Of a stretch of 64,000 bases of DNA, positions 41,815 through 51,205 are shown one piece after another. The stretch's first letter is position 1. Each line of letters starts with the position of its first letter. The stretch comes from Bordetella genomosp. 5 (GTDB lineage: Bacteria > Pseudomonadota > Gammaproteobacteria > Burkholderiales > Burkholderiaceae_B), in NCBI RefSeq assembly GCF_002261475.1, contig NZ_NEVN01000001.1:124001-188000 (forward strand). The letters run 5' to 3'. The position numbers and the translations under genes are program-made. Below the pieces are notes generated by a model. The model made no database searches and was not told the DNA's origin. It saw nothing but the letters and a program-made list of their open reading frames with translations.

Positions 41815-41853
41815 AAAACTGCCCGCACGCCGTAAGGCGATGCGGGCAGTTTT
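41815..41853. terminator. Strong bidirectional rho-independent terminator
   Basis: AAAACTGCCCGCA (41815-41827) pairs with TGCGGGCAGTTTT (41841-41853). The loop holds a second short stem CGCC-GTAA-GGCG. The A-run and T-run on the two arms make it work in both directions, between the converging chemoreceptor and ttcA genes. Confidence 0.9.
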
Positions 41854-41866
41854 ATGGGCGGGCGCG

Positions 41867-42775
41867 TCAGACGGGCAGGTCGAGTCGCTCGGGCCGCACG
41901 AAGGCGATGCGGTTCTCGCTGGACTGGCCGAATACCAGGGCGTCCTGTTCGTAAGAACTCTCGCCGAACAGCGAGGCCTCGTCGATCTTGGCGAGGCCGG
42001 TGGCCAGGCCCTTGAAGTCGAACAGGTTGGCGTCGACCAGATGCGAGGGCACCACATCGGTCAGGGCGCGGAAGACGTTCGCGACGCGGCCCGGGGTCTC
42101 GCGCTCCCAGGTTTGCAGCATTTCCTTCACGCGCACGCGCTGCAGGTTCTCCTGCGAGCCGCACAGGTTGCACGGGATGATCGGAAACTCCATCGCCTGC
42201 GCATACTTGGCGATGTCGCGCTCGCTGCAATACGCGAGCGGGCGGATCACGACGTGGGCGCCGTCGTTGGTGGCGAGCTTGGGCGGCATGGCCTTCATCT
42301 TGCCGCCGAAGAACAGGTTCAGGAAGAAGGTCTCGACGATGTCGTCGCGGTGATGACCCAGCGCGATCTTGTTGCAGCCGAGCTCTTTGGCGGTGCGATA
42401 GATCACGCCGCGGCGCAGGCGCGAGCACAGCGAACAGGTCGTCTTGCCCTCGGGCACCTTCTCTTTGACGATCGAGTAGGTGTCGGCCTCGACGATGCGG
42501 TACGGCACGCCGGTTGACGCGAGGTAGCGCGGCAGCACGTCTTCGGGAAACCCGGGCTGCTTCTGGTCGAGGTTCATCGCGACCAGCTCGAACTTGACGG
42601 GCGCGCGGCGCTGCAGCGCCATCAGCACCTGCAGCATGGTGTAGGAATCCTTGCCGCCGCTCATGCAGACCAGGATCTTGTCGCCGTCTTCGATCATGTT
42701 GAAATCGACGATGGCCTTGCCCGCTTCGGATTGGAGCCGATTCTCGAGCCGGTGGAAGTTGTTGGAGTCCTTCAT
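41867..42775 (-). CDS. ttcA: tRNA 2-thiocytidine(32) synthetase TtcA
   Basis: About 302 residues. TtcA thiolates cytidine 32 of several tRNAs. Seen: PP-loop SGGKDS at residues 39-44, Fe-S/thiol cysteines C114-SL-C117 and C202-NL-C205, and [22 protein letters not shown] at 42775 is chosen because the next in-frame ATG (42805) would add a hydrophobic [10 protein letters not shown] leader that is odd for this cytosolic enzyme; the longer form is possible. It is the last of the minus-strand core group running from apaG. Confidence 0.95.
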   Translation of the reverse strand: MKDSNNFHRLENRLQSEAGKAIVDFNMIEDGDKILVCMSGGKDSYTMLQVLMALQRRAPVKFELVAMNLDQKQPGFPEDVLPRYLASTGVPYRIVEADTYSIVKEKVPEGKTTCSLCSRLRRGVIYRTAKELGCNKIALGHHRDDIVETFFLNLFFGGKMKAMPPKLATNDGAHVVIRPLAYCSERDIAKYAQAMEFPIIPCNLCGSQENLQRVRVKEMLQTWERETPGRVANVFRALTDVVPSHLVDANLFDFKGLATGLAKIDEASLFGESSYEQDALVFGQSSENRIAFVRPERLDLPV

Positions 42776-42892
42776 GACCACGCAAAAATGCAGGAAAAAC
42801 AGCATTTTAGCGCGGGCGCGCGGCGCCGGCCCGTGCCCCCGCCGGCGTTGCGGGCCGTGGGGCGCGATGCGCCCGGGCCCGCGTCTGGCCGC

Positions 42893-43855
42893 TCAGCTGG
42901 CGTTGAGCACGCGCACCGGCTGCCCGGCGGCGAAGCCGCGCACCGCCTCCAGCGCATTGCGATAGAACGCCTGGAAGTTTTCCTGGCTGACGTAGCCCAG
43001 GTGCGGAGTCAGGATCACGTTGTCGAGATTGCGCACGGAGTCGGTGGGCGGGAGCGGCTCGACCTCGTAGACGTCCAGGCCGGCGCCGGCGATCCGCCCC
43101 TTGGCCAGCGTGTCCATCAGGGCGTCCTGGTCGACCAGGCCCGCGCGCGAGGTGTTCACGAGGAACGCGGTGGGCTTCATGGCGGCCAGTGCGGCCGCGT
43201 CGACCACGTTGCGGCTGCGCTCGCTCAGGATGAGATGCAGGCTGACCACGTCGGCGGTGGAGAACAGCGCGTGCTTGTCGACCCGGGTCACGCCGGCCTC
43301 GGCGGCGCGTTCGTCGGTGAGGTTGGGGCTCCAGGCCACGACCTCCATGCCGAACGCGCGGCCCACCTGCGCCACGGCCTGGCCCAGCTTGCCCAGGCCG
43401 ACCAGGCCCAGCCGCTTGCCCGCCAGCGGGATCGGCATGCCGGTCTGCCACATGCCACGGCGCATGGCGTCGTCTTCCTGGGGCAGGTGCTTGAACAGCG
43501 CGAGGATGTGCGCCCAGGCGAGCTCTGCCGTCGCCGTGTTGGCGTCGGCGCTGCCGGGCGCGCCGCTCACCACGATGCCGCGCGCCGACGCCGCGTTCAT
43601 GTCGATCGCGTTGTTGCGCATGCCGGTCGTGACGAGCAGGCGCAGACGCGGCAGGGCGGCGATCAGCTCGGCCGGGAACGGAGTGCGCTCCCGCATGGCC
43701 ACGATCACATCGAAGGGCGCGAGCGCGTCGGCCCGCGCCTGGCCTTCGGGCAGGGCGTCATTGAACACGGTGACGCGGGCGTCGGGGCCGAGGCTGGCCC
43801 AGTCGGCGTAACGCTGCGCCACGTCGTGATAGTCATCGAGAATCGCGATATCCAT
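42893..43855 (-). CDS. D-2-hydroxyacid dehydrogenase family protein
   Basis: A 320-residue NAD(P)-dependent 2-hydroxyacid dehydrogenase. Rossmann motif GLVGLGKLGQAVA, substrate Arg in NTSRAG, catalytic Glu in DVYEVEPLP and His in LTPHLGY are all present, so unlike the copy at 5713 the catalytic triad is intact. ATG at 43855 has GGAGACTGGCA upstream. It lies between dsbC and ttcA on the same strand and is separated from dsbC by a hairpin. The substrate (glyoxylate, hydroxypyruvate, phosphoglycerate and others are possible) is not given by sequence. Confidence 0.92.
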   Translation of the reverse strand: MDIAILDDYHDVAQRYADWASLGPDARVTVFNDALPEGQARADALAPFDVIVAMRERTPFPAELIAALPRLRLLVTTGMRNNAIDMNAASARGIVVSGAPGSADANTATAELAWAHILALFKHLPQEDDAMRRGMWQTGMPIPLAGKRLGLVGLGKLGQAVAQVGRAFGMEVVAWSPNLTDERAAEAGVTRVDKHALFSTADVVSLHLILSERSRNVVDAAALAAMKPTAFLVNTSRAGLVDQDALMDTLAKGRIAGAGLDVYEVEPLPPTDSVRNLDNVILTPHLGYVSQENFQAFYRNALEAVRGFAAGQPVRVLNAS

Positions 43856-43927
43856 TGCCAGTCTCCAGGTATTGTTTTCGAGCGGTTGGTGTCCGGCGGG
43901 TGAGCGCGCCCACCCGTGCAAAGCAAT

Positions 43928-43949
43928 CGGCCCGCTGGGAGGCGGGCCG
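43928..43949 (-). terminator. Hairpin after dsbC
   Basis: CGGCCCGC and GCGGGCCG (43928-43935 and 43942-43949) form an 8-bp stem with a 6-base loop. On the minus strand it follows the dsbC stop and is then followed by ATTGCTTT, a weak U-rich tail. Likely terminator or attenuator between dsbC and the dehydrogenase. Confidence 0.5.
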
Positions 43950-43954
43950 GAGAA

Positions 43955-44785
43955 TCATTTGAGGCGTTCCTGCAGTTGCTCGATCGGCAATGCGCCGCTC
44001 GCGCGGCTGCCGTCGGCGAAGAAAATGGTCGGGGTGCCCCGCACCATCAACTGCTTGCCGAGCGAGACCATCTGCTCGACCGGCGCGTCGCATTGCACCG
44101 AGGCCGGGCGCTTGCCGCGCAGCATCCAGTCGTCCCAGGTCTTGGCGGGATCGCTGGCGCACCAGACATCGCGCACCTTGGTGGTCGAGTCCGGCGACAG
44201 GATCGGGTACAGGAAGGTGTAGATCGTGACGTCGTCCACGTCTTCGAGCGTGTGGCGCAGCTGCTTGCAGTAGCCGCAGTTGGGATCTTCGAAGATCGCG
44301 ACCTTGCGCGTGCCCTTGCCGCGCACCTGCTTGAGCGCGAGGTCGAGCGGCAGTTGGTCGAACGACACCTGGCCGAGCTGTTCCTGGCGCTCCTGGGTGA
44401 CATCGCGGCGGCTCGCGGCGTCGATCAGCGGACCTTCCATGACCCAGTTCACGCCCTCGTCGGTGTAGATGAGGTCCATGCCCAGCTGCACCTCGAAGAG
44501 GCCGTAGGGCGTGCGACGCACGGCGGTCACGTCGAAATTCTTGAAGCGCTCCTTGAAGCGCGACTTGACCGCATCGGCCACGGGATCCGGAGGCGTCACC
44601 GAGGCGGTGTTGTAGACCTTCTCGCCCGGCTTGGCGGGCTGGCCCATCTGGGTGGTGCCGGTGACCTTGTCGCCCGCGGCGGGGGCGGGCGGGTTGGCGG
44701 TGGAATAGACCTTGTCGGCGGCCTGTGCCCCGGCGGCGCCGCAGGCAAGCGCGGCGGCCAGGATCAGCGATACGCGAATATTCAT
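43955..44785 (-). CDS. dsbC: Thiol:disulfide interchange protein DsbC (disulfide isomerase)
   Basis: A 276-residue periplasmic disulfide isomerase. A signal peptide spans residues 1-22 (AQAADK). An extended linker rich in Pro/Gly/Thr (about 23-65) precedes the dimerisation domain (VADAVKSRFKERFKNFDVTAVRRTPYGLFEVQL). The thioredoxin-fold active site is C170-G-Y-C173 (EDPNCGYCKQLRHTLE), and the cis-Pro loop is VRGTPTIFFADG. The linker is longer than in E. coli DsbC. Neighbours are a UbiH-family gene upstream and a dehydrogenase downstream. Confidence 0.94.
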   Translation of the reverse strand: MNIRVSLILAAALACGAAGAQAADKVYSTANPPAPAAGDKVTGTTQMGQPAKPGEKVYNTASVTPPDPVADAVKSRFKERFKNFDVTAVRRTPYGLFEVQLGMDLIYTDEGVNWVMEGPLIDAASRRDVTQERQEQLGQVSFDQLPLDLALKQVRGKGTRKVAIFEDPNCGYCKQLRHTLEDVDDVTIYTFLYPILSPDSTTKVRDVWCASDPAKTWDDWMLRGKRPASVQCDAPVEQMVSLGKQLMVRGTPTIFFADGSRASGALPIEQLQERLK

Positions 44786-44857
44786 GTGAACTCCTGTGGG
44801 ATCGGGCGCGGCACCGGACCGCCTTGAGCCTGTCCTTGAGACCGCGCCCTGACCGGA

Positions 44858-46027
44858 TTAGTTGCGCGAGGCGCCTTCGATGAGCTGGCGCTTCACGAAA
44901 GGCACGGCCTCGACCCAATGCATGCCCGCGTTGCGCAGCCACACCAGCGGCGCGGCGCGCGAGGCGAACAGCCGATGCAGGCCGTCGGTGGCCAGGCGCA
45001 TGGCGAGCACGGGCTCGGCGCGGGCGCGCTGGTAGCGGCGCAGCACGCGCAGATCGCCGGCTTCGCGGTACGCCTCGCGCGCGGCCACGGTTTCGGCCAG
45101 GGCCTGGACATCGCCGAGGCCGAGGTTGAGCCCCTGGCCGGCGAGCGGATGCAGCCGGTGCGCGGCGTCGCCCGCCAGCGCGATGCCGGGCGCGACCATC
45201 TGCGCGCGTTCCAGCGTGAGCGGAAATCCATGCAGCTTGCTGCGCACGCGCAACGCGCCCAGCCGGCCATGCGTGGCGTCCGCCAGGCGGCGTTCGAGTT
45301 CGGCGGTCTGGGCTTCGGGCGCAAGCGCCATCAGCGCGCGGGCGGGTTCTTCGCGCATCGACCAGACCATCGACACCTGGGCGCCGGCGCTCGTGTCGGG
45401 CAGCGGCAGCAGCGCCAGCACGCCGTCGTCGCGGAACCACTGGATCGCGGTGCCCTGGTGCGCGCGTTCGGCATCCAGGTGCACGACCAGACCGATGTCG
45501 TGGTACGAGGTGGCCTCGTGCTTCATGCCGGCGGCCTCGCGCAGCGGCGACGCCGCGCCATCGGCGCCGACGAACAGCTCGGCTTGCAGCGTGCGGCCGC
45601 CGTCGGTCTGCACTTCGCCCGGACGCCAGCCCGTGCAGCGCTCGTCGATCCACGGAATGCCGAACATCTGCACGGCCTGGATCAGCACGCGTTCGATTTC
45701 GCCGGCCTCGACGATCCAGGCGAGCTGCGGTTGCGCCGCCTGCCAGGCGTTGAGGTCGACGCGGCCGTCGCCGTCGCCGTGGATTTCCATGGCCGTGACC
45801 GGCATCAGCCGTGCCTGCGGCATCGCGTCCCAGATGCCGAGCTCGGCCAGGAAACGCTGGCTCGCGGGCGAGATCGCGTAGACCCGCGGGTGGTAGTGGT
45901 CGGCCGCGGCGGGCGCGATCTGGTTGCGCGGCGACAGCACGGCCACGCGCTGGCCGCGGCGCGCCAGCGCCAGGGCGGTCGACAGGCCGACGATGCCGGC
46001 CCCGCAGATCAGGATCTGGTGTTTCAT
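44858..46027 (-). CDS. UbiH/UbiF/VisC-family FAD-dependent hydroxylase
   Basis: A 389-residue flavoprotein monooxygenase of the ubiquinone-biosynthesis hydroxylase group. FAD-binding motifs: GAGIVGLSTALALARRG near the start, VGADGAASPLRE in the middle, and GIALAGDAAHRLHPLAGQGLNLGLGDV, the family's strongest signature. ATG at 46027 overlaps the mltA stop as ATGA, so it is translationally coupled to mltA. Which ring position it hydroxylates (UbiH, UbiI, UbiF types) is not decidable by eye. Confidence 0.9.
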   Translation of the reverse strand: MKHQILICGAGIVGLSTALALARRGQRVAVLSPRNQIAPAAADHYHPRVYAISPASQRFLAELGIWDAMPQARLMPVTAMEIHGDGDGRVDLNAWQAAQPQLAWIVEAGEIERVLIQAVQMFGIPWIDERCTGWRPGEVQTDGGRTLQAELFVGADGAASPLREAAGMKHEATSYHDIGLVVHLDAERAHQGTAIQWFRDDGVLALLPLPDTSAGAQVSMVWSMREEPARALMALAPEAQTAELERRLADATHGRLGALRVRSKLHGFPLTLERAQMVAPGIALAGDAAHRLHPLAGQGLNLGLGDVQALAETVAAREAYREAGDLRVLRRYQRARAEPVLAMRLATDGLHRLFASRAAPLVWLRNAGMHWVEAVPFVKRQLIEGASRN

Positions 46028-47316
46028 CGTGCGCTCGGTTCGCCAGCCTGCTTGGGCCACAGCAGCCACATCTGGCCGCGCTGCTTCATGCGCCCGGCCT
46101 GCTGCCCGGCTTCGTCGCCGAAGCCCCAGTAGAAGTCGGCGCGGGCGGCGCCCTTGATCGCGGTGCCGGTGTCCTGAGCGAACACCAGGCGCTGCAGCGG
46201 GCGCTCGGAAGCGGGATAGGTGGTGGACAGGAACACCGGGGTGCCCAGCGGCACGAAGGTCGGATCCACGGCGATCGAGCGGCCGGTGGCCAGCGGAATC
46301 GCGTAGGCGCCCTTGGGGCCCTGTTCGGGATCGGTCACGGCTTCTTCGCGGAAGAACACCACGGCCGGATTGGCGTTGAGCATTTCCTGCGTGCGGCCCG
46401 GATTGCGCTGGGCCCAGGCCCGGATGTTCTGCATGGACGCCTGATCGGCCCGCAGCTCGCCCCGGTCGATCAGCCAGCGGCCGATGGACACATAGGGCTG
46501 ACCGTTGTGGTCGGCGTAGGCGACGCGGATGGTCTTGCCGGCGTCGGGCCCTTCGGTGAGCTGCACGCGGCCCGAGCCCTGCACCTGCAGGAAGAAGTTA
46601 TCGACGGGATCATCGACCCACACCAGCACGGGCGGCTTGCGGTCGGACGCCTCGATGGAGGCGCGGGTGTCGTAGGGCACGACGCGGCGGCCATCGAGCT
46701 TGCCGCGGACACGCTTGCCGGCCAGGTCGGGGTAGACCGAGCCCAGGTCGATCGTGAGCAGGTCGGCGGGCACGGCATACAGCGGCCACTGGTGCTTGCC
46801 ACCCGACTCGCGCGAGCCGCGTACGAGCGGCTCGTAGTAGCCCGTGACGGTGTTGGTGGCGGGGCGGCCGTCGGTGCCGAGCACACGCCAGGGCTGCAAC
46901 CAGGTCTGGATGAAACGGCGTACCGCGGCGGCGTCGCCCGCGGCGGGCGCGCGGGCCGGATCGGCGGCCGCCGCGCAGACGGGCTGCCAGGCGCGCGGGG
47001 TGGCGCGCGCGGGCGCCGCGAGGTTGCCGCTGGTGGGCCGCATCAGGCCTTTGCAATTGCGCAGCACCAGAGGCCACAGGCGCGACAGGTCGTCGCCGTC
47101 CCAGCCGGGCAGTTCGCTGTAGTTGGCGCGCTGATAGCGGCCGGCCAGCGCGCGCGCCGGGGTGTCGGGCAGGGCCGAGACCGAGGGCACGACCAGCGGG
47201 CCATCGGTCGGCACGGGCGTGACGGTGCCGGGACGCTCGTCGGGCGGGATGCTGGAGGGGGTGGTACACGCCGCCAGCAAGACCGACAGCACAGACAGAC
47301 TAAGGAGGCGCTTCAT
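46024..47316 (-). CDS. mltA: Membrane-bound lytic murein transglycosylase A (MltA)
   Basis: A 430-residue outer-membrane lipoprotein that cleaves peptidoglycan glycan strands to 1,6-anhydromuropeptides. The lipobox LLAAC is at residues 14-18. The MltA and 3D domains are recognised from VTGYYEPLVRGSRE, DNFFLQVQGSGRVQL, FVPLGTPVFLSTTYP and LVFAQDTGTAIKGAARADFYWGFGDEAGQQAGRMKQRG; the Asp residues in AQDTG and ARADFYWG include the catalytic acid. It is followed by the UbiH-family gene with a 4-base overlap and preceded by apaG. Confidence 0.94.
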   Translation of the reverse strand: MKRLLSLSVLSVLLAACTTPSSIPPDERPGTVTPVPTDGPLVVPSVSALPDTPARALAGRYQRANYSELPGWDGDDLSRLWPLVLRNCKGLMRPTSGNLAAPARATPRAWQPVCAAAADPARAPAAGDAAAVRRFIQTWLQPWRVLGTDGRPATNTVTGYYEPLVRGSRESGGKHQWPLYAVPADLLTIDLGSVYPDLAGKRVRGKLDGRRVVPYDTRASIEASDRKPPVLVWVDDPVDNFFLQVQGSGRVQLTEGPDAGKTIRVAYADHNGQPYVSIGRWLIDRGELRADQASMQNIRAWAQRNPGRTQEMLNANPAVVFFREEAVTDPEQGPKGAYAIPLATGRSIAVDPTFVPLGTPVFLSTTYPASERPLQRLVFAQDTGTAIKGAARADFYWGFGDEAGQQAGRMKQRGQMWLLWPKQAGEPSAR

Positions 47317-47361
47317 GGGCGGAACATCGGGTTGCGGCCGGCGCGGGGTGCGCCAGCGGGG

Positions 47362-47736
47362 TCAATGCAGGGTGCGGGGCATGGCGAGCACGAACTCCTC
47401 GATCGGCACTTCGAACGGAATGCCGTTCTCGCCCACGCAGTGATAGGTGCCGCGCATGGTGCCGACCGGGGTCGGCAGCGGACAGCCGCTGGTGTATTCG
47501 AAGGTCTCGCCCGCCGCCAGCAGCGGCTGCTGGCCCACCACGCCGAGACCACGGACTTCCTGCACCTGCTGGTTGCCGTCGGTGATGATCCAGTGACGGC
47601 TGATCACCTGGGCCGGATTCGAGCCGGTGTTGGTGATGCGCACGGTGTAGGCGAATACGTATTGCTGCTGACTGGGATCGGACTGCTCCGGCACGAATCG
47701 AGGGGTCACGGATACGGTCAGATCGTAAGGTTTCAC
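47362..47736 (-). CDS. apaG: ApaG protein (Co2+/Mg2+ efflux-associated)
   Basis: A 124-residue ApaG (fibronectin III-like fold). Signature: PQYVFAYTVRITNTG-type (QYVFAYTVRITNTGSNPAQVISRHWIITDGNQQVQEVRGLGVVGQQPLL) and GETFEYTSGCPLPTPVGTMRGTYHCV. GTG at 47736 (AAAGGCC upstream) gives the exact family length; the open frame extends much further only because of high GC. It is divergent from rpe, a gene order shared with Bordetella-like genomes. The exact molecular role is unclear. Confidence 0.95.
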   Translation of the reverse strand: MKPYDLTVSVTPRFVPEQSDPSQQQYVFAYTVRITNTGSNPAQVISRHWIITDGNQQVQEVRGLGVVGQQPLLAAGETFEYTSGCPLPTPVGTMRGTYHCVGENGIPFEVPIEEFVLAMPRTLH

Positions 47737-47846
47737 AGGCCTTTCCCAGTGTGGCGTATGAGGGATGAATGCAGGGGATCGCGCAGTGCGAATGCGGCCG
47801 GCCGGGGGCGAAGAAGTAACGGCGCTCCCGGGCCGGGGCGGCAAGC

Positions 47847-47859
47847 TGCAATAATTGCA
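47847..47859. promoter_or_regulatory. Perfect 13-bp palindrome between apaG and rpe
   Basis: TGCAAT-A-ATTGCA (47847-47859) is a perfect palindrome 29 bp before the rpe start. AT-rich centre, in the divergent apaG/rpe promoter region. It may include a -10 element or be a small operator. Confidence 0.3.
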
Positions 47860-47887
47860 CATTATGCCCCCGGAAATCCCGATCACC

Positions 47888-48592
47888 ATGTCCACGCCGG
47901 CCACCTCCACCCGCATCGCTCCCAGCATTCTATCCGCCGACTTCGCCCGCCTGGGCGAAGAGGTCCGCAACGTCGTCGCCGCGGGCGCCGACTGGATTCA
48001 CTTCGACGTGATGGACAACCATTACGTTCCCAATCTCACCATCGGTCCGATGGTCTGTGCGGCGATCCGTCCCCATGTCGAGGTGCCGATCGACGTGCAC
48101 CTGATGGTCGAGCCGGTGGACGACATCGTGCCCATGTTCGCCAAGGCCGGCGCCAACATGATCACGTTCCACCCGGAGGCCAGCCGCCACCCGGATCGCA
48201 CCCTGCAACTGATTCGCGACCACGGCTGCAAGGCCGGTCTGGTGTTCAACCCGGCCACGCCGCTGAGCTACATGGACTACGTGATGGACCGCCTGGACCT
48301 GGTGCTGCTGATGTCGGTCAACCCCGGCTTCGGCGGCCAGTCGTTCATTCCGTCCACGCTCACCAAGCTGCGCGAGGCCCGCGCCCGCATCGACGCCTGG
48401 ACCCGTGCCGGTGGCCAGCCCATCCTGCTCGAAGTCGACGGCGGCGTGAAAACCGACAACATCGCCGAGATCCGCCAGGCCGGTGCCGACACCTTCGTGG
48501 CCGGCTCGGCCATTTTCGGCAAGCCCGACTACAAGGCCGTGATCGACCAGATGCGCGCCGAGATCGCCCGCGCCGAATCCCTTTCCGCCTGA
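47888..48592 (+). CDS. rpe: Ribulose-phosphate 3-epimerase
   Basis: A 234-residue TIM-barrel epimerase interconverting ribulose 5-phosphate and xylulose 5-phosphate. Family blocks: [58 protein letters not shown] (metal and phosphate site) and [14 protein letters not shown] at 47888 gives the usual length; in-frame ATGs at 47855 and 47864 would add short tails. No strong ribosome site. It is followed by gph and the trp genes, the order rpe-gph-trpEGDC. Confidence 0.96.
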   Translation: MSTPATSTRIAPSILSADFARLGEEVRNVVAAGADWIHFDVMDNHYVPNLTIGPMVCAAIRPHVEVPIDVHLMVEPVDDIVPMFAKAGANMITFHPEASRHPDRTLQLIRDHGCKAGLVFNPATPLSYMDYVMDRLDLVLLMSVNPGFGGQSFIPSTLTKLREARARIDAWTRAGGQPILLEVDGGVKTDNIAEIRQAGADTFVAGSAIFGKPDYKAVIDQMRAEIARAESLSA

Positions 48593-48614
48593 CCCATACC
48601 GCAAGGAATACGCT

Positions 48615-49319
48615 GTGTCCGCCACGCCCCTGCTCGCCGTCCTGCTCGACCTCGACGGCACGCTGCTCGACTCCATTCCCGATCTCGCCCACGCGGCCAA
48701 CGCCATGCGTGTGGAGCTTGGCATGGTGCCGCTGCGCGAAGACGTCATCGCCACGTTCGTGGGCAAGGGCGTGGACAACCTCGTGCGCCGCACGCTGGCC
48801 GGCAGCCTCGAGGCCGAAGCGCCCGAAGATGCGCGCTATGCCGAGGGACGCGCCTCGTTCCATCGTCACTACCACCTCGTCAATGGCGACAAGGCCCGGG
48901 TCTATGACGGCGTGATCGAAGGCCTGAAGGCCATGCGCGCCCAGGGCCTGAAGCTCGCCGTGGTCACCAACAAGCCCACCGAATTCACGCTGCCGCTGCT
49001 GCAACGCACGGGCCTGGCCGGCTTCTTCGACACCGTGGTCTGCGGCGATACCTGCGCCGCCAAGAAGCCCGATCCCGATCAGGTGCTGCACGCCTGCGCC
49101 ACGCTGGGCGTGACTCCGGTTGAGGCCATCACGATCGGCGATTCGATCAACGACGCGCTGGCCGCCCGCCGCGCCGGCACGGTGGTGCTCGCGGTGCCCT
49201 ACGGCTACAACGAAGGGATGGACGTGCGCTCGCTGGATGTGGATGGTATAGTTGACACGCTGCTTGACGCCGCCCACTGGATTTCCGCCCGCAACGCCAC
49301 ACTGGCCGCGGCCGAATAA
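48615..49319 (+). CDS. gph: Phosphoglycolate phosphatase (HAD family)
   Basis: A 234-residue HAD-superfamily phosphatase. Motif 1 is LLDLDGTLLDS with nucleophile and acid/base Asp; motif 2 is VVTNKP; motif 3 Lys is in AAKKPDPDQVL; motif 4 is TIGDSINDALAARRAG. The alpha-helical cap follows motif 1. It removes 2-phosphoglycolate, in keeping with the rpe neighbour. GTG start with AAGGA upstream, 22 bp after rpe. Confidence 0.93.
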   Translation: MSATPLLAVLLDLDGTLLDSIPDLAHAANAMRVELGMVPLREDVIATFVGKGVDNLVRRTLAGSLEAEAPEDARYAEGRASFHRHYHLVNGDKARVYDGVIEGLKAMRAQGLKLAVVTNKPTEFTLPLLQRTGLAGFFDTVVCGDTCAAKKPDPDQVLHACATLGVTPVEAITIGDSINDALAARRAGTVVLAVPYGYNEGMDVRSLDVDGIVDTLLDAAHWISARNATLAAAE

Positions 49320-49416
49320 TCCAGAAAGCCGAGCCAGGTAGCCAAGCAGTAACCCCGGACGGCGACGCCAGGCACGAAGCCCCGGCGTCTCCTTACTCAG
49401 CCAGACACTCGAATCA

Positions 49417-49491
49417 ATGAACGCTCGCCCCTCGAACCAAATGCGCAACGCCTCGTGGCGTTGGTGGCGTTTGTCTTCCGGGTGGCGATGA
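49417..49491 (+). CDS. trpL: trp operon leader peptide TrpL
   Basis: A 24-codon ORF (MNARPSNQMRNA-SWRWWRLSSGWR) with four Trp codons, three of them within four codons (residues 14, 16, 17) and one at residue 23. It lies 140 bp before trpE and directly before a terminator-like hairpin, the classic attenuator arrangement. No strong ribosome site is visible. The dense Trp codons make it very unlikely to be chance. Confidence 0.85.
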   Translation: MNARPSNQMRNASWRWWRLSSGWR

Positions 49492-49586
49492 TTCCCTTCC
49501 CGGCCCTGACGCGCACACCGCGCCAGCGCCGTAAGCTGTAAAGCCAGCAAAGCCAAGCCCGGAACCGTAACAGGACCGGGCTTTTT
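49476..49586 (+). promoter_or_regulatory. trp transcription attenuator (terminator 49555-49586, antiterminator arm 49476-49482)
   Basis: AAGCCCGG (49555-49562) pairs with CCGGGCTT (49576-49583), and T49584-49586 continues the run, giving an intrinsic terminator. TTCCGGG (49476-49482), inside the last codons of trpL, is perfectly complementary to CCCGGAA (49558-49564), so it can pair with the terminator's left arm as an antiterminator. A ribosome moving on to the trpL stop would cover this arm and allow termination; stalling at Trp codons 14-17 would leave it free. Mechanism inferred from the sequence. Confidence 0.75.
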
Positions 49587-49632
49587 CACATGCGTGCCCG
49601 GTCTGTCGCAACCCTCACCGCCCCAGACCGAC

Positions 49633-51153
49633 ATGACCGAAATCGAATTCAAGGCGCTTGCCGCCCAAGGCTTTAACCGGATCCCGCTGGTCGCCGAGAC
49701 CTACGCCGACCTGGACACCCCGCTGGCCATCTATCTCAAGCTGGCCCACAGCGGCCCTCAGGGCGGACGCATGAGCTGCCTGATGGAGTCGGTGGTGGGG
49801 GGCGAGCGCTTCGGGCGCTATTCCTTCATCGGCCTGCCGGCCCGCACCGTGATCCAGGCGCGCGGCACGCACACCGAGGTGCTGACCGACGGCAAGGTGG
49901 TCGAGACCCACGACGGCGACCCGCTGTCCTTCATCGAGTCGTACCAGGCGCGCTTCAAGGTGGCGCTGCGTCCGGGCATGCCGCGCTTCTGCGGCGGCCT
50001 GGCCGGCTATTTCGGCTATGACACCGTGCGCCACATCGAGACGCGCCTGGGCCCGGCGGTCAAGCCGTTCCCGGCCGGCATGGACGAAGGCACCCCCGAC
50101 ATCATGCTGCTGCATGTCGACGAGCTCGTGATCGTCGATAACCTCGCCGGCCGCATCTATCTCATGGTCTATGCCGATCCGGCCCAGCCCGAGGCCTACA
50201 GCCGCGCCCAGCAGCGCCTGCTGGACCTGCGCGCCCGGCTGCGCCGCGCGGTCGAGATCCCGTATAGCCACGCCAGCATGCAGACCGAAGAGCGACGCGA
50301 TTTCGCCAAGGCCGATTACCTCGCGGCCGTGCACCGCGCCAAGGAATACATCGCCGCGGGCGACCTGATGCAGGTGCAGGTGGGCCAGGTCATCGCCAAG
50401 CCGTTCCGCGATTCGCCGCTGTCGCTGTACCGCGCGCTGCGCTCGCTCAACCCCTCGCCCTACATGTACTTCTGGAACTTCGGCGACTTCCAGGTCGTGG
50501 GCGCCTCGCCCGAGATCCTGGTGCGCCAGGAGCAGGTCGTCGAGAACGACGTGCCGAAGTCGCAGATCACCATCCGCCCGCTGGCCGGCACGCGCAAGCG
50601 TGGCGCCACCCCCGAAGAAGACCAGGCCCTGGCGGCCGAGCTGCGCGCCGATCCGAAGGAGATCGCCGAGCACGTCATGCTCATCGATCTGGCGCGCAAC
50701 GACGTCGGCCGCGTCGCGGAAACCGGCTCGGTGCGCGTGAGCGACACGATGGCGATCGAGCGCTATTCCCACGTGATGCACCTCGTGTCCAACGTGACCG
50801 GCAATCTCAACCCGGGCATGAGCAGCATGGACGTGCTGCGCGCCGCGTTCCCGGCCGGCACGCTGACCGGCGCGCCCAAGGTGCGCGCGATGGAGATCAT
50901 CGACGAGCTCGAGCCCGTGCGCCGCGGCATCTACGGCGGCGCGGCCGGTTATCTGAGCTATGGCGGCGAGATGGACGTGGCCATCGCCATCCGCACCGGC
51001 GTCATCAAGAACGGCACGCTCTACGTGCAGGCGGCCGCCGGCATCGTGGCCGATTCCAATCCCGAAGCCGAATGGGCCGAGACCGAAGCCAAGGCGCGCG
51101 CCGTATTGCGCGCGGCCGAGCAGGTCCAGCACGGCCTGGATGAGCCCATCTGA
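49633..51153 (+). CDS. trpE: Anthranilate synthase component I
   Basis: A 506-residue TrpE. The N-terminal Trp-feedback site appears as SCLMES (the LLES motif, with Met replacing Leu) and [11 protein letters not shown]. The chorismate-binding core follows: [68 protein letters not shown] and [22 protein letters not shown]. It makes anthranilate from chorismate with TrpG. ATG at 49633 (upstream ATG at 49594 belongs to leader sequence). Attenuated by the upstream trpL region. Confidence 0.97.
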   Translation: MTEIEFKALAAQGFNRIPLVAETYADLDTPLAIYLKLAHSGPQGGRMSCLMESVVGGERFGRYSFIGLPARTVIQARGTHTEVLTDGKVVETHDGDPLSFIESYQARFKVALRPGMPRFCGGLAGYFGYDTVRHIETRLGPAVKPFPAGMDEGTPDIMLLHVDELVIVDNLAGRIYLMVYADPAQPEAYSRAQQRLLDLRARLRRAVEIPYSHASMQTEERRDFAKADYLAAVHRAKEYIAAGDLMQVQVGQVIAKPFRDSPLSLYRALRSLNPSPYMYFWNFGDFQVVGASPEILVRQEQVVENDVPKSQITIRPLAGTRKRGATPEEDQALAAELRADPKEIAEHVMLIDLARNDVGRVAETGSVRVSDTMAIERYSHVMHLVSNVTGNLNPGMSSMDVLRAAFPAGTLTGAPKVRAMEIIDELEPVRRGIYGGAAGYLSYGGEMDVAIAIRTGVIKNGTLYVQAAAGIVADSNPEAEWAETEAKARAVLRAAEQVQHGLDEPI

Positions 51154-51205
51154 GCCCCGAGCCTCTTCAGGGCCCGCGGCCCGCACCGAAACAAGCGAGA
51201 CAGAC

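Noticed and set aside
49252-49280. Sigma-70 promoter for trp inside gph (TTGACA at 49252)
   Set aside because: No acceptable -10 at 16-18 bp; the trp promoter location is left open.
49320-49416. tRNA-like or riboswitch-like fold between gph and trpL
   Set aside because: Only a six-base GACGCC/GGCGTC pairing was found; no cloverleaf and no known riboswitch core.
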